Of a stretch of DNA of 64,000 bases, positions 22,783 to 35,378 are shown in pieces. How positions within the stretch are numbered: the first letter of the stretch is position 1; each line of letters starts with the position of its first letter. The stretch is from Drechslerella dactyloides (lineage: Eukaryota > Ascomycota > Orbiliomycetes > Orbiliales > Orbiliaceae), in contig JAGTWJ010000001.1 of NCBI GenBank assembly GCA_020064725.1, forward strand, positions 6,477,361 through 6,541,360, in the 5' to 3' direction. Made by a program: the position numbers and the translations under genes. The notes under the pieces are model-generated. The model was given only the letters and a program-made list of their open reading frames with translations, ran no database searches and was not told the DNA's origin.

Positions 22783-24303
22783 TTAAGGCGCAGGGTAGAT
22801 GCCCTGCGGGTACCAGAAGACTTGGTTCTTATCCCACTTCTTCTTGAGCTGCGACAACTTGGCGTATTGCTCGCCGTAGTACAGCGTGTGGCTTTCATCT
22901 GGTGAAAGCGTCGGATCTGCGTAGTTGACGTAGGCGCCATCACCAGATCTTCTAACGCTCCGATCGAATCCGTCCACGAATGTGATAGACGACGCGTTTG
23001 AAGCAGGCGAGAGATTATTGATCGTGGCGTACAGCTGGAAGTTCCAGAGGGTATCACGATGGCCGTAGCTGGTCTGCTCCAGGAGGGCGGTGTTGGTGAT
23101 AGCGCTGTTACCACCGCCGTAGAGGTTGATGATCACGAACCAAGGGAGGCCCTGGTTAGAAGCCTCCGGACCCTTCGTGGCAGCGTAATTGAAAAAGGAA
23201 GTCATCTGTTCCAAAGTCAGAGGCGACCCCTGCGGCGTGACCAGGGACTTGGCGAAGAAGGCAGTGTGCTCGTTGTAACCGGTCTCCGGTACGGAGAGAG
23301 TTGAAGCACCAGCAAAGCGAATGAGGGTATCGATCCAGCCCTTCATGTTGACCGTGGAGCTAGACGGCTGAGGAAGCTGGGAGAGGAGCGGTTGGAAGAG
23401 ACTGGTGAAATCATCCATGGTCTTGCCGTAGTAAGCACCCGACATTTCAAAGTTTGTGCCGCTTCCCCACAGGGAAACACCGAGACCAAGCTCCTTCGGA
23501 GCGGTCAGAGCAAACTTTTGAATCGTGATGAATGCGGCGGCGGCGTTGCTCGCAGACAGCCCGCTAAAGCTGTAGGAGTAGTTGACGATAGACTCGGTCG
23601 CCGGAACCGTGTTGAAGTAGAACTTGGTGATGATGCCGAAACTTGGGCCTGCACCTCTCAACGCCCACAGGAGGTCACCGTTGTAGGTTGGCTTCGCCAG
23701 CCTCAGTCTACCATCCGCGGTGATGACCTCGACTTTAGCAATGCTGTCGACCATCAAGCCCCAGTTCCGACTGGAGATGCCGAACCCGCCAAGGCTAGGA
23801 TGGCCCATACCGACGGCCGGGCACGTTCCGTGCGGGATGGCGCGCTTGGCTTGGTCGTAGAGCTTCTGGGCAATGTTGCCAAGTCGGGCACCACCACCAA
23901 CTTCAGCATAGGTTGTTGACTGGTTGTAGACCACGTCGTGGAAGTTCTGCATATCGACAACGACATGGCCGTCCTCACCGCCCAGAGCTTGAGCGGAGTA
24001 GGAGTGACCACCACCCCGTGCATTCACCCGGATTTTGAACTGGCTGGCACATTTGACGGTCGTCGAAATGTGAAGGATGGTTGTCGGGAGGGTGATGGTG
24101 AGCGGGGTGTACTTCAACCGCCGGTTGTATGGCGAGGAGAGCTGGCTGAAGCTCGTATCCGAGGCGAGGACGATCGGGACGTCGCCCTTGGACAGGCAGT
24201 CGACAAAGGTGCTCTGCTGCCGGGTGTGCAGGTTCTCGAGGGGAACGGCGGAGACGGGCTGCAGCAGCAGAGGCAGAAGGGCGACGAGAGCGTTGCACAA
24301 CAT
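22783..24303 (-). CDS. secreted FAD-linked oxidase, AA7/glucooligosaccharide-oxidase-like (BBE family)
   Basis: 506 residues in a single exon from ATG 24303; the frame is open further upstream (to 24525), but that part lacks a signal peptide. Residues 1-19 are a signal peptide (MLCNALVALLPLLLQPVSA). The FAD-binding PCMH domain spans about 60-240. RGGGHSYSA places His100, and HGTCPAVGMGHPSLGGFG places Cys161, the two attachment points of bicovalent FAD known in glucooligosaccharide oxidase and berberine bridge enzyme. GLMVDSIAKVEVITADG and LLWALRGAGPSFGIIT are standard. The C-terminal BBE domain ends with YYGEQYAKLSQLKKKWDKNQ and FWYPQGI. It probably oxidises a carbohydrate or an alcohol and produces hydrogen peroxide outside the cell. 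Substrate is inference from closest family resemblance. Confidence 0.92.
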   Translation of the reverse strand: MLCNALVALLPLLLQPVSAVPLENLHTRQQSTFVDCLSKGDVPIVLASDTSFSQLSSPYNRRLKYTPLTITLPTTILHISTTVKCASQFKIRVNARGGGHSYSAQALGGEDGHVVVDMQNFHDVVYNQSTTYAEVGGGARLGNIAQKLYDQAKRAIPHGTCPAVGMGHPSLGGFGISSRNWGLMVDSIAKVEVITADGRLRLAKPTYNGDLLWALRGAGPSFGIITKFYFNTVPATESIVNYSYSFSGLSASNAAAAFITIQKFALTAPKELGLGVSLWGSGTNFEMSGAYYGKTMDDFTSLFQPLLSQLPQPSSSTVNMKGWIDTLIRFAGASTLSVPETGYNEHTAFFAKSLVTPQGSPLTLEQMTSFFNYAATKGPEASNQGLPWFVIINLYGGGNSAITNTALLEQTSYGHRDTLWNFQLYATINNLSPASNASSITFVDGFDRSVRRSGDGAYVNYADPTLSPDESHTLYYGEQYAKLSQLKKKWDKNQVFWYPQGIYPAP

Positions 24304-24449
24304 GGTGTCGAGATGCGTTGCAGCACCAAAATGCAACAACTGCTTGCCTGGATGATGAGATACAGCGCCTGTAGCGGATGATTTTATTATTTTACAATCG
24401 TGAACACAGGTAATGGTACAATAATCGCAACCCGTGGCGATGGATGTTC

Positions 24450-24456
24450 TTTTATA
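24450..24456 (-). promoter_or_regulatory. TATA box of the AA7 oxidase gene
   Basis: On the minus strand GTTATAAAAG contains TATAAAA about 150 bases upstream of the ATG at 24303, a usual fungal spacing. Confidence 0.5.
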
Positions 24457-27400
24457 ACTCTGCGGGCTGGTGTCGCCCGTATTACTGGCGGAGGACGCTC
24501 GACGCCGCACTATTTTTGTGGTCATATCGTCCCAAAGGAACCAGTTTGACCCGCGACGTCATGGCGAAGCAGCTGCGCAGAACGTTGCATTCGGCGGACC
24601 CTTGAAGGGTCCCTCCCAGCCCTTTTGGGCCCTTTCGGTCCTTCCAAGGCTTGCGACTTCGATCGACCCACAAATGCGGCAGCTCCAGGGTGCCATCAAG
24701 AGCCGCACCGGTCGACGCCTCCCAATCATGGCATTCAAGTATTGTCCAGCGGCGACGGTCCTTGGTCTTTTTTCATCCCCAAACCGCGATCTTTACGAGC
24801 TTCGTTCTTATTCCGTCGACCGCTTGCCCAAAGTCGATTAAGCTTTTTCGACAGCCCGTATAACACATGCGAACTATTAATAGCCTAGGGTGTGGCGACG
24901 CCGAGAAACAGAATGCTACCCACCAGCAGGATCAGCTCTTTCTTTGACCAACCACAGAGGCTACTAACAGTTATTTGTGTTAGTAGGGTTACCGGGCTTT
25001 TCGAACACCGCTTAGACATCCTCAGAAGAGCCAGGCATCGAGTGGCTGTATTACGACATGCTTACATTCCGGTATTTCATTTTCATCATACAATAACGTT
25101 ATCTAACCATAGACTTAAACTGTTATGACGTTAATCGCCAATGCAGTGCATGATAGTACAAGTGCCGTGCGAGTTGCACTCAATTTGTACTCCGCGCCAA
25201 TAGACAAGCAGGTTTATGAAATATACACAGTGTTGAAAGTACTTGTAGTAGTGCATGACATGGCGCGCCCTGTCAAATAAACATCGACTGACGTGATGCT
25301 TACATATACTACGTGCAGTTAATTAACACGCCGTAATATGCGCTTGGTATTTCCTATCCGCAGCACGTGGGCGTGGATGCGCTGCACATCTTGTCGAAAT
25401 CGAGCTGCAATGCTTTGACAATAATGTAATGTGCGTGCCCATCTCAGTACTTTGAACGGAGAGTTTGAACGCGGAAGCGATCAGCCTCTTGGATTTCTCG
25501 GCCTCTCCACAGGGCGGCTTCCACGCTTCGCGTCTGATATTCCTAACCGTGATCGAATACGAGCATCATTGACTTTATATAGGTTCCAAGCATCGCCGGG
25601 TTCGATGCAGAAAGCTTGCCTTCATTTCGGCTCCGATGTCTATATTCCGGAGGAAGGACCCTCGAAGTGGCTGGTAACCACTTTTAAGGTTTTCTTCCTC
25701 TTCTAGCTTGCGGTTTTCGGGTCAAATGCCTTCCTTATCAACCTCGGTATCTTATTCTCAAACTAGCCTTAAACGTTAAATCAAGTGCACACAGATAGAG
25801 AGCTTTGGTTCCTGATACCGAGCGCCCGTTATATATAGCTGAAAGACAGCCTTACATACGGAGAGTTAACGGTCCCTTCCTACTGCCAGCCATTGAACCC
25901 CAGATCGACGGTCAGACGCCGAAAAAACCTGGATGGCTGAAGCGAAGTGTTGTCAAATGCAAGCTGGGAAAGTCAGCGGAGAACGCCGTGAGGGCAATCG
26001 CGACCGCGCAAGATCTGCTCGTCGGAATTAGTGGAAAATTTCAAAAGGGCTATGGCCCCCAATCGCGATCGGGCGCTTACCAGCCGGCTACCTCAAGCAG
26101 AGTTTCCGGGACATTATTTCGAGTAGTCTCGGGGATGCTGTATTTCGAGCCTCATATTGCATTCCTGTAAGAGTTAGGTTACGCAGGTGGCTAGTGCTTA
26201 AAAGAGGTAGACCTCGGTCACGTCCAGGTAGCAATCCGATTTGCGGAGCTCAGGAAGGTGCATCGTGATCATTCGGTTGAGCCCGCGGAAATCGAGAGCC
26301 GGGCGAGTCTGAAGCTATCTATAATTAGCCTCGATCGGGCTCTCGAAACGGGTAAGTATCTACAGCAACACAAACTGCGAAAGTTGAAAGTTGCATTCAA
26401 TGCAACCTCAATTGCAAAAGCTTGCGAAAACCTCTCGGAACCAGATTCTCTGCTCGCATTGCATGGCAGTAATCAATCACAAGGTTTAGGAGGATACAGC
26501 TACATGTACCTGGATGCTATGCTTGTATTATACTACGTGGGTAGTTATATTCGTCTCGAACCTCTGGGACGACCAGGTGAAGACGCATTGCATTGCCTAT
26601 TCACGTTCACCGCTGTTCGTTGCTAACATGTTCGGCGAACAACACGGGTATTCTTTCAAGCATTCCCAAGCCACGGCTGTGCAGATGCGAACCAGGCTCT
26701 TGAAAAACCCTACGACCTGTGTCTGTTTGTATGCAATGTTCCCCCGTCCCAGCACACGCATGGTTGCACAAAATACATCGTCGAGACAACTGCTGCCTAA
26801 TCAATTCATCCAACTCAAGATCATCACGGTTCTCTGAGACCTGTCCCACAAACTGGAGATCCGGATACAGCCAGGTCCGCGGCTGAACGGATCATTCCAT
26901 GTAGGTGTTATATCATTGCAAATGCAACAGTGCACGTCGTACCACGTTTTGATATGACAGGTACCGCATCGATCAGTTGTGGGCACAATTTTCATCGTGA
27001 ATAATATTTCGGCTAGGTATATGTATCCTTTTTCGATATAGTAGCGCTCACGTACGCCATTAAAAGAGGACTGCGTGCACACGAAGAAAGTATACTAGGA
27101 CAGCTCGTGTTTCCTGGATGGAGGAACGATTCAATGCAGGAAATCCTTCGGCCTGGCTGGGAACTCCCTGGACCCCCAACAGTTTGCGAAAGCGAGCGAA
27201 ATAGAGGAACCGGTGTAGCTCGAACAATCGTCTCTCGGATACTTTCAGCTCGTGGGGAAAGCAAGGTTCGCTCTTGCCCAAAACCCGCTCGCATGCGTCC
27301 GGACCGGAATTTTATTCGTCGTCTTTGTCTTGCTCTCTTTCTTCTGCCGTGGTCTTGTGACTAACGCCAAGGACAAGATGAAGCTTTCCCCTTGCATGGT

Positions 27401-30400
27401 GCTCTTCGACGTGGCACGAAGTCATTAGTTCGCTGTTATGATCTCAGAGCTCGAGACGATACACCTCTGGTTCCTCGTCACATTCCAGGCCCTGCACACA
27501 TGCTCACCAACCGCGAGGATCCGTCCCTGTGGTGACTAAAGGGGGCTATTCGAGGAACTCGTCGGCTCGCCAGCCGTTGTAATATTAATATCTGGTGAAC
27601 ATTTTCTAAAAGCCGAGAACTAATATCTAAGCGATAGCGATGACGTCCTCTACCTAACTCTCAGGAATGTTGAACTGAGTCGCGACCCTGTAATGGATCC
27701 CCAAGGCGTTCTTAGTGTGGTTAAGATCGCCATCCGGAAATTTGCAAAGTGCCCACGGGGTATAGCCTCAGCGGCCATGTTGACGGTGAGACATCTGGGG
27801 ACCGACGTTCTCAGATGGGCCCGAGCGGTGAAGACCTCTGCCCGCATTCCTGAGATGGTGATGATCTCCCGCTCAGGCCATTAGCCTATCACAAAATCTC
27901 CTGAAGGCGAGCCAACCGTCTTTGCCCGGGAGCTGCGAAACTGAAGCCGAGGAAATGGTGCTGACTTGATATCGCTAGATTCGATTCACGAACTCGAATC
28001 GATTCGGATCAGAATATTCGCTTTCTGGGAGGCGAGGCGCGTCAATTCACTATCACATTCCAGCGCCTCGACTTCCTGCATGACAAATCCCGCTGTTCGT
28101 ATTCTAATGCATCAGAAGAAGTTACTTTTATGAAGGGGTTGTGATTCGGCGGCGTGATGAGTCGCCCTTGCTTGTGAGCACTGCAGGAAGTCGGTTTGCA
28201 ATTGGAGAAATATTATACTTATCTCTTGGGATACGTATTGTACCGATTGCGAGGCAAGGGACGAAACGTCCTCCTTGCTTGCTCAGCCTTTTGGCCACAG
28301 TCAAAGCAAAGCAGTTTGAGAGTTCCAATCTGTATTATTGATACATGTGGTCTGATATGAAGTTAATGCTGTTAGCGAGGTCAAAAAACGGAGTGCAAAT
28401 GCGATATAGCGGGGAAGTCGAGGCCCTGACAAGGGTAAATCTACTCCTTCCGACCAATAAACCGATGGAGCCCACGGACGGCTCGCGGTGCCCCTCAACT
28501 CCAGAAAAGCCGCAGGGCGTCACTAACAGAATCTGAGCGGACTGCAACGCCCTTGTGTGGTGGCCATTAATTGGGGGACCCATCACGAAAACTCTGCCGT
28601 GCGGACTGATGTTGCATCTAATCGGCACGATAACTGCGACCATTCCCCTCCGGATAACCGGTGCGCGCATGAATTGAAGCCCTTAGTCACTGCGACGTGA
28701 TGTTGCGAGGATCCAATGGCTTGCGATTCGAAACACGGCAAAGAACCGTGCCCAGGGATCAAGATCGAGCCGACTTGTTCGGACGAGCTACTTCGTAAGT
28801 CTGGTCCAGAACCGTGTGAGGCTGACGCTAGCATCGAAAATCTCCCTTGGTGCTTCTCTGATTCCGCGGCCACAGCCAGCCGATTATTGTCGACGCGCCC
28901 TGTCCTTGTCCGTGCATGAAGCCCGGGGTCAAATTCTACTTTAGTACGAAGTAGAGATAGACATGCTGGTTCAGACTTTGGATGCTGTGGATATTTTTGG
29001 GCCGTGTGAACATAAACTTGCGTGAGCAGTTTAATGTCGATAGCGAGGAATGTGCATTGAAAGTGCAGACACCCTGCAGGTACTGCAAATGCTCACTGGC
29101 TGTTCCTGCACTGCACCCGCATGGGCAGGCGAAGCTTCGTAGTGAGTGTGACAACGAGAGAGAATGCTAAAGGTCGGTCTATTCTCTCGACCAAGTTTGC
29201 GCAACTGTATCAGCCGCAGCGGCAAATTCAAAGCGAGATTAAGAGTGTTCTGCGTCAAACACACTGGCCACAAGAGCGAGACATCGAAATCACTATGTCG
29301 TCGACCTGCAGGTGAATCCGGCGCCCGACGTGATCCAACCGCATGTCATCGTGACGGTGCTCGGAAGATTTTTGCAAAGCTAGCTAGTCTCGAGCTGCCC
29401 CGTGCACCGGAGGAGAAACGCCAACAAATATATATTGTGCGCTCAGCTGTTGGTACGCGTGCGGGAATTCGTATGCAGGCACTGGCGAGGATGCAGCCTC
29501 AGTCGTATGAGGCATGTCTGGGAGTCGCCGGACGGGAAGTGGGGAAGTCGAATTTGGTCAAGATCCTGCAAACAATGCCGTCTTGGGCGCCGGATACCGG
29601 AGCTTTCGAGAGAAGCGGACCCATAATCGAACCTGCTCAACTTTCAGACAGCTGACATTGCACCATCAAGCTTTTGACCTTGGCGATGGTTTGAGGATGC
29701 AATTTTGCAAAATTTGATTCTTCGGGTGGAGCTGTCGCATGAATATTCGCATCCCAGTGCAATATCACAACCATTAAGGATGACTTTCCCATTGCAACGA
29801 GCGCCAGCAAACAACGTCCAACATCTGCCCTGATTCAAAAAGTCGCCTGCGACATCTGTGCAATTGCAATCTTCACCAGACCCGTCTAAGGCATCTCAAG
29901 CCGCCGCTCGAGCCAAACTTGTGCTCGAGAGGCTGCTCGCCGAATCTTTTCCTATTTCATTCTGAGCATCTGGACTGTGCGCTCTGGAGGGCCCTAGCTC
30001 TTGGAGGCGGCGCTCGTTGGACACGGATCTAACTTGCGCCGAAAGCCCACAATACCTCAAGACCAATTTGCATATGATTTCATATCATCACGGGCGTGGA
30101 GTTAATCTCTAGAATCGTCACGACGGATATCAATCCCCGGGACAAGCACAGGGGTTGGCTCCACCCGCACGGTCGACGACGGGGCCCTTCACATTGATGC
30201 AGATAGCAGCGCCCAATCGCATCAAACCTCAGGGATGTTCGCTCGAAAGATCACGCTGGCGGCCCGGCATCGGCCTCGCGATTCGAGGGATCGTATGCCT
30301 GCAAATCACAGGACTTGCATTTGACTCGAAAGTTCCCTGCATTCGGGGATATCGGATGAGCCTGCCCTTCAGCTCTCTCTCCTCGCGTACATGTACATGC

Positions 30401-31380
30401 ACTTCAATGCATCCCACCAATCTCATCACCATTCCTGCAGCCGGCATACGGCGTACAGGTGACCGCTCTCGTATACGAACACACAGTTGCTACACAATGT
30501 ATGTTTTCCCTGGCAGACTGTCTGCCCACCTGCCCTCCTCTGTTTCGTATCGCGTCCTCGCGTCCCCTCGCTTCCCCACTCCTTGCTTCCAAAGGAGCGC
30601 GTGGTGGTGGTCTCGCCAGCCGACTTTTTCCGGGCTGTGCTGCCAGACAAGATGATAATTTGGACCTTTGAACAGGAGGCCCCACGATGTGGAGCGGTAG
30701 AGCACACTGCAATATGCCCCTGAAAAGCCACCTTCGAGTCCGTTGTCAAAAAGGAGTTTAGCGGCAGAGCTAGAGGGCAGGGGTCAGACGAGCCTGTTAG
30801 ATTGCAGGCCAAACTCCTGCAGGCGCACAACTTTGACATGACAGCCGCCCCAAATCCAACTTGCACCACAAAGAGTTGTCGGCGCGCCTTACGTATCGTC
30901 CCCGGTGCACTGGATCTGATTATCTGGACCGAGAGCAGTCAAAGCCCAGAACCAACGAACTGGGGCCAAACCGAGCTTGGTATAGTGACCCTTTCTTCTT
31001 CTCAATTTAAAAAGAAATTTCGCTTATCGGATAATAATAGGCCGACCTGGGCGGCATGTCTCCATGCTCGTTGTCTCTCCACTGAACAACCTCGTCCATC
31101 ACATTGACTTGGAGAGACATCGTCCCTTCGGCCAACAAGGTCACAGCTGCACCTGCACCCCGTGCAATGCGCACAGCACGGCGACAAATTAGGCAATCCC
31201 ACGATGCTAGCTAGGATCATATTGGCCCCCAGTGCACGGTTGCTGAGCGTCATTCGACGATAGGATCCCGTCCGGGCCAGCATCCAACTCTCGAGTGGCA
31301 GTGTATTCTGTTTGAATATCATATGGACTATAAGGGGTGTATCGCACTGTCACCTGGCGAATGCTTCCATGGTTGGCGTC

Positions 31381-31388
31381 TATATAAA
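31381..31388 (+). promoter_or_regulatory. TATA box of the WSC gene
   Basis: TATATAAA lies 193 bases before the ATG at 31581 and is followed by pyrimidine-rich tracts (CTCTCCTCTTC at 31436, CTTTATACTCTCG at 31524), a typical strong fungal promoter layout. Confidence 0.6.
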
Positions 31389-31580
31389 CCTGAGATTCCC
31401 CTCCTCGGCAATGCTCTTTTGCTCCATAGGGCTCGCCTCTCCTCTTCACTGTCGGTCACTATCGGATTTCACAATTCCCTTCGTTTCGATTGGGGGTTCT
31501 CATAGTCGATTATACCATATCTCTCTTTATACTCTCGTTTCTTAAACTTTGACACCCGTCATCTTATAAAGTTGCCCACG

Positions 31581-33484
31581 ATGGTGTTTGCGAAGGTCGT
31601 GCTGGCCTCGGCCGCGCTCCTCCCAGCTGTCCTGGCCTCGAGTCTTGATACCAGCAGCTCTCAGCTCTCCAAGAGAACCTATGAGCCTCATTATCCTGTC
31701 TGCCCATATGCATTCACCGACTGGGAATACGTGGATTGTTATAACGATCCTGACGGCAAGACCCTTCGGTTCAATCCCAAAATCAATGGCCCGGACATGA
31801 CCATCGAGAAGTGTTGGGCGGCTTGCAAGGGCAACGGCTACCGATATGCTGGTCTTGAGTACTACTCTCGCTGCGGGTGTGGTAACGAAATCGACGGCAC
31901 GCCCTATGTCGATGGCGGGGATGTGGGCAAAGGTTGCAATGCGGCCTGCGCGGGAAACACTGATCAAATCTGCGGTGGCTCCAAGGCGATCTCCGTCTAC
32001 AGAGACCCAACCTTCCCAACAGACGTCGACCTGGATACGGCCGGCACTGGTTACGATTCCATTGGCTGCTTTGCAGAAGTCCCTGGCAAGCTCCTTACGG
32101 ATGACCAGGACATCGACAAAAATGCTATGACCCCAGAACTGTGCCTGAGCACATGCGGCAAACAAGGCTATGCATATGCTGGTCTCGAGTACGGCCAGGA
32201 ATGCTACTGTGCTCCGAGGCTTGCTCCTGGCGCTGTCTCTTCCGAGAAGTGCACCATGAAGTGCAAGGGGGACTCCAACCAGTAAGTTGAAATTTATGCA
32301 ACTCCGCTTTGAATCCATACCATACTAATCAAATTTTGATACGAAGGCTCTGCGGTGGAAGCTCAGCTGTTCAGGTCTACTATAATTCTGACCTCGAGTC
32401 TATCGAGCCTTGTGGTCCTCCACCCAATGGTGGCACTACCACTACGACGACGACAACTACGCCACCGCCAGAGACCACTACCACCACCACAACAACGGAG
32501 GAACCCACCACTACCACCACTACTGAAGAAACTACTACTACGACTACGACGGAGGAGCCCACGACTACTACGACGAACCCAACGACGACAAGCCGTACCA
32601 CCACCACCCGCACCACTACTACCAGGCGAACTACTACCAGGCGAACTACTACCAGGCGAACTACTACCACAACCACCCGGCGCACCACAACCACAACGTC
32701 CTGCAGAACCCGATGCGGTGGCTATTGTGCTCCGCCGCTGCCTACCTTTACTAACCCGTCGAGCTGCCGCGATGTCAATGATCTCTGCTGGAAGCAGATC
32801 GACGACTGTAATCGTAACGGCTACGGTGACGCCTGCTCTCAGTTGATTGCTAGTTGCGCCAAATACGCCAAGTACTGCAAGACCAAGTGCAACGGAAACA
32901 GGTGCAACAAGAACGATTGCGACGGCTGGGACGGACATTACAACCCTCCCCGACCTACACCAAGACCTACCAAGAGCTGCCGAGCACCAGTCCACACGGT
33001 GCCGTCCAGCACCAACGCCTGCGCAACCCCTACCGGCTATCCAAATCCTGTTGGTGGCTGCAAGGCTCCAGTTGTTTCTTGCAATGATGACAGGGATGAT
33101 TACAATCGGGGCAAATGCTACAAGGTCTTCGTATCGAAGAAGAAGAATGAGTGCGGGAGCTATGGACGTAATGATCTCAAGACCGCTTGTCTTGATGCTT
33201 GCAAATCCCAGTACGATAACTGCCGTGTTCAGTACGCTGGTTCAACCAACAAGCCCAGGATGAACAAATACCGCAACAAGTACGTTAAGAGGTCCGATGT
33301 CTCTGAATCTGCAGAGCTTAGCAAGAGGACTTTCGGCTACTACTGGAGCTGGATTGGCAGCAACAACTACAACACCTACAACAGTGCTTGCGACCAATGC
33401 AAGAAGCAGTACGATGCTTGCGTTGATGCTCAGAAGAATGTGAACGGAAACAACTACTGCAAGAAGTATGGCGTCTTCAGATAG
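31581..33484 (+). CDS. secreted mucin-like protein with two WSC domains and a Cys-rich C terminus
   Basis: join(31581..32281, 32347..33484), 612 residues. The intron (GTAAGT, ACGAAG acceptor) interrupts the end of the second WSC domain and rejoins it in frame as NQ-LCGGSSAVQVYY, confirming the model. A signal peptide covers about 1-20 and a Kex2-type KR lies at 31-32. WSC domain 1 spans about 47-140 and WSC 2 about 158-246. Both have the conserved CW.AC/CLSTC, GY.YAGLEY and CGGS elements. A Thr-rich linker of about 100 residues follows, ending with repeated RRTTT units. The C-terminal ~240 residues have many Cys, with the recurring motif C-x-x-C-K-x-Q-Y-D-x-C seen twice, and another KR. No GPI tail is visible. 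WSC domains bind carbohydrate, so a role in the wall or extracellular matrix is likely. Confidence 0.92.
32616..32662 (+). repeat. triplet-rich direct repeat coding for RTTTR units
   Basis: A CTACTACCAGGCGAA unit is repeated three times in register, encoding R-T-T-T-R. It is embedded in a longer ACN-codon tract (32430-32700). Tract length is likely to vary between strains. Confidence 0.85.
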
Positions 33485-35378
33485 ACTGTCCAGGGTTTCC
33501 GCAAGGATACCATGGTATTTCAAAAGCCTTCTGTGACTCAATTGTTTATAAAAGGATACTATCGGTGGGAAAAATTTCTTATTCTGGGCTTCTTTTCGAA
33601 CGCTCTCACCCTATCCGCTCATTTGCTTTACATTTAAGTTTTTTCTTTCCTCTCGGGACTGGAGTCTATTTGATTTCGATTGGGTATATCTCTTCATGTA
33701 TATTAAGCATGATACTATCCTTAACCTTTAATCGTTAATGTGTATAACATTTACGGCTTCAATTCAGAAGAACATCAGTTACTTCCAAGTGGACTTCGTA
33801 GACTCTTTAACAATAGATTTGTAAAGTGATTTGGGCTTGTTCTGGATATGCGATTTCCGTTGACTAATATACGACGATCTTATTGATCGCTGGATATTTA
33901 CTCGAGGGCACCACGGTATTGGATAACTCTGCAACTATTATATTGGCTGTCGATGGTCTCTGTAACTTGTAATCAACCGGGTGCTCCTTTGTGATTGAAT
34001 CCTTTTATCGGGGTTGATGGATCTACTCAGTCAGTTTTTTCCCTTTACGAAAGCTAATGCTTGTCTTGCCGCAGACTGCTTGATATCATTGTATCGATCC
34101 TTAACAGCTGATTATTCTTCGCTTTAATCCCGAATACAGGCGCTGTATACATGTAGTCGCATTCGGCCGGATGCCTCCCAAGCATGTGCATCCGCCTCTA
34201 CGTAGTACACAAGTCGGTCTAGACCTTTCTATCTCGCTCTGATACACAAACTTCATTTGGACCGCTTCTGGGAAATCTGACTATTGCAAGATCTCGACAG
34301 ACTACGCTAGCTTTCGTTAGCGGCGGGTGTTGGATGAAAGCTCACCTGTAAGGATAAAAAGGCTCCAATGAGTGCGCTTTAGATTACCATGCAACATCGC
34401 ATATTGACTATACTTCGCACGGGCTGGTTTTTTTGGACGTGGTGCCGGTGCCGCGGCTTTCTGAGATACCGAGAATCCGCCAGCTGTACGGGGGCAAGCA
34501 CATATATCTGACAATTATAAATATATATATATATAATATCAAGAAGGCCTTGTATTATTGGTGGGACGTTTATCTATATTAATCAATAAAATTCTAGACA
34601 CAGGAATCTGCAATTCCCTGTTCCGAATTCCCTGTTCCTTATACAAGCCAACTTATTGTGGGCCGCATCCCGCCGTTTTAGATTGGATTAGATAGTACTT
34701 ATATTAACGAAGCGTGGCGGTGCAAGAGCGACACTTCATCAGCTTAAAATCATCACAAGCCTGCCCATATGAAGCATGGTATTTAGATGCCTCTATGTTT
34801 TCCCGTGGCAAAAGGTTCTGCGTTATATACGAATTCAGGGGGCAGTCATATTATAGCTCTCATTTCCTTCCCGTACGCGTGTGTTATATACTCTGTCATG
34901 CTAAGCAACCATATATTATACTCGCTTTAAGTTCCAACTGTCATATGCTTGGGCTAGACCGTGAACGCGTTGTTCTGCACGGACGTGTAGTGCTCGGATA
35001 TGAAACGTCCGAGCCGTGTATTAACAGACCTGAGCCGTTCGATACCGTGTATATTATGAACTACAACTACTTATGCATATATCTTGAAAAATTTATGGGG
35101 CTGAGTCGTTAGACATGAAACAATTCTTGAGAAACAACCAGATGCGAAACACGAGTATACTTGTAGTAAAGAATACAGCCACGCTAGTATGTAAACCTTC
35201 GGCCTTGTGGACCGGAACTAGTACCGGAGTGCAGAACAGGAACAGGCGCTTTTCAATAGGGCAGCGGTATTCATCAACAGTAAGCAAAAGGATGCAATCT
35301 CTCTGAGCCGTTCATCTATGGGCTTGTTGATATTCCAGTTTCGCAGATGTATCTCGATTTCGAGGAAAGGTCGTCTGG
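33485..35378. other. convergent intergenic region, 1.9 kb
   Basis: Between the WSC gene and the glycine-rich gene. It includes an AT dinucleotide microsatellite at 34519-34536 and AT-rich flanks. No supported gene; the frames at 34714-35112 and 35115-35306 lack any domain. Confidence 0.5.
34519..34536. repeat. (AT)n microsatellite
   Basis: About eight consecutive AT units inside a broader AT-rich stretch. Confidence 0.9.

Larger units (their letters stand above)
24304..31580. other. 7.3-kb region without a supportable gene
   Basis: Bounded by two divergent genes for secreted proteins. Dozens of open frames of 60-170 codons occur on both strands, but none has a recognisable domain, a signal peptide with a sensible continuation, or a chain of exons joined by good splice sites. 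I see no transposase, reverse transcriptase, long terminal repeat or telomere-like motif. The base composition is not strongly AT-skewed, so it does not look like heavily mutated (RIP) repeat DNA. It may be a long promoter, a non-coding RNA locus or decayed sequence. Position 31381 marks the TATA box of the next gene. Confidence 0.5.

Noticed and set aside
24304..24525. N-terminal extension of the AA7 oxidase to 24525
   Set aside because: The added residues lack a signal peptide and include the TATA region of the promoter.
28000..31000. Possible degenerate transposon in the gene desert
   Set aside because: No terminal repeats, no transposase-like frames and no RIP-like base skew visible by eye.
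31542..32318. 258-codon minus-strand frame opposite the WSC domains
   Set aside because: Exact shadow of the WSC exon, with no domain of its own and no independent promoter.
32363..32995. Val/Ser/Gly-rich minus-strand frames opposite the Thr linker
   Set aside because: Produced by reverse complement of ACN triplet repeats.
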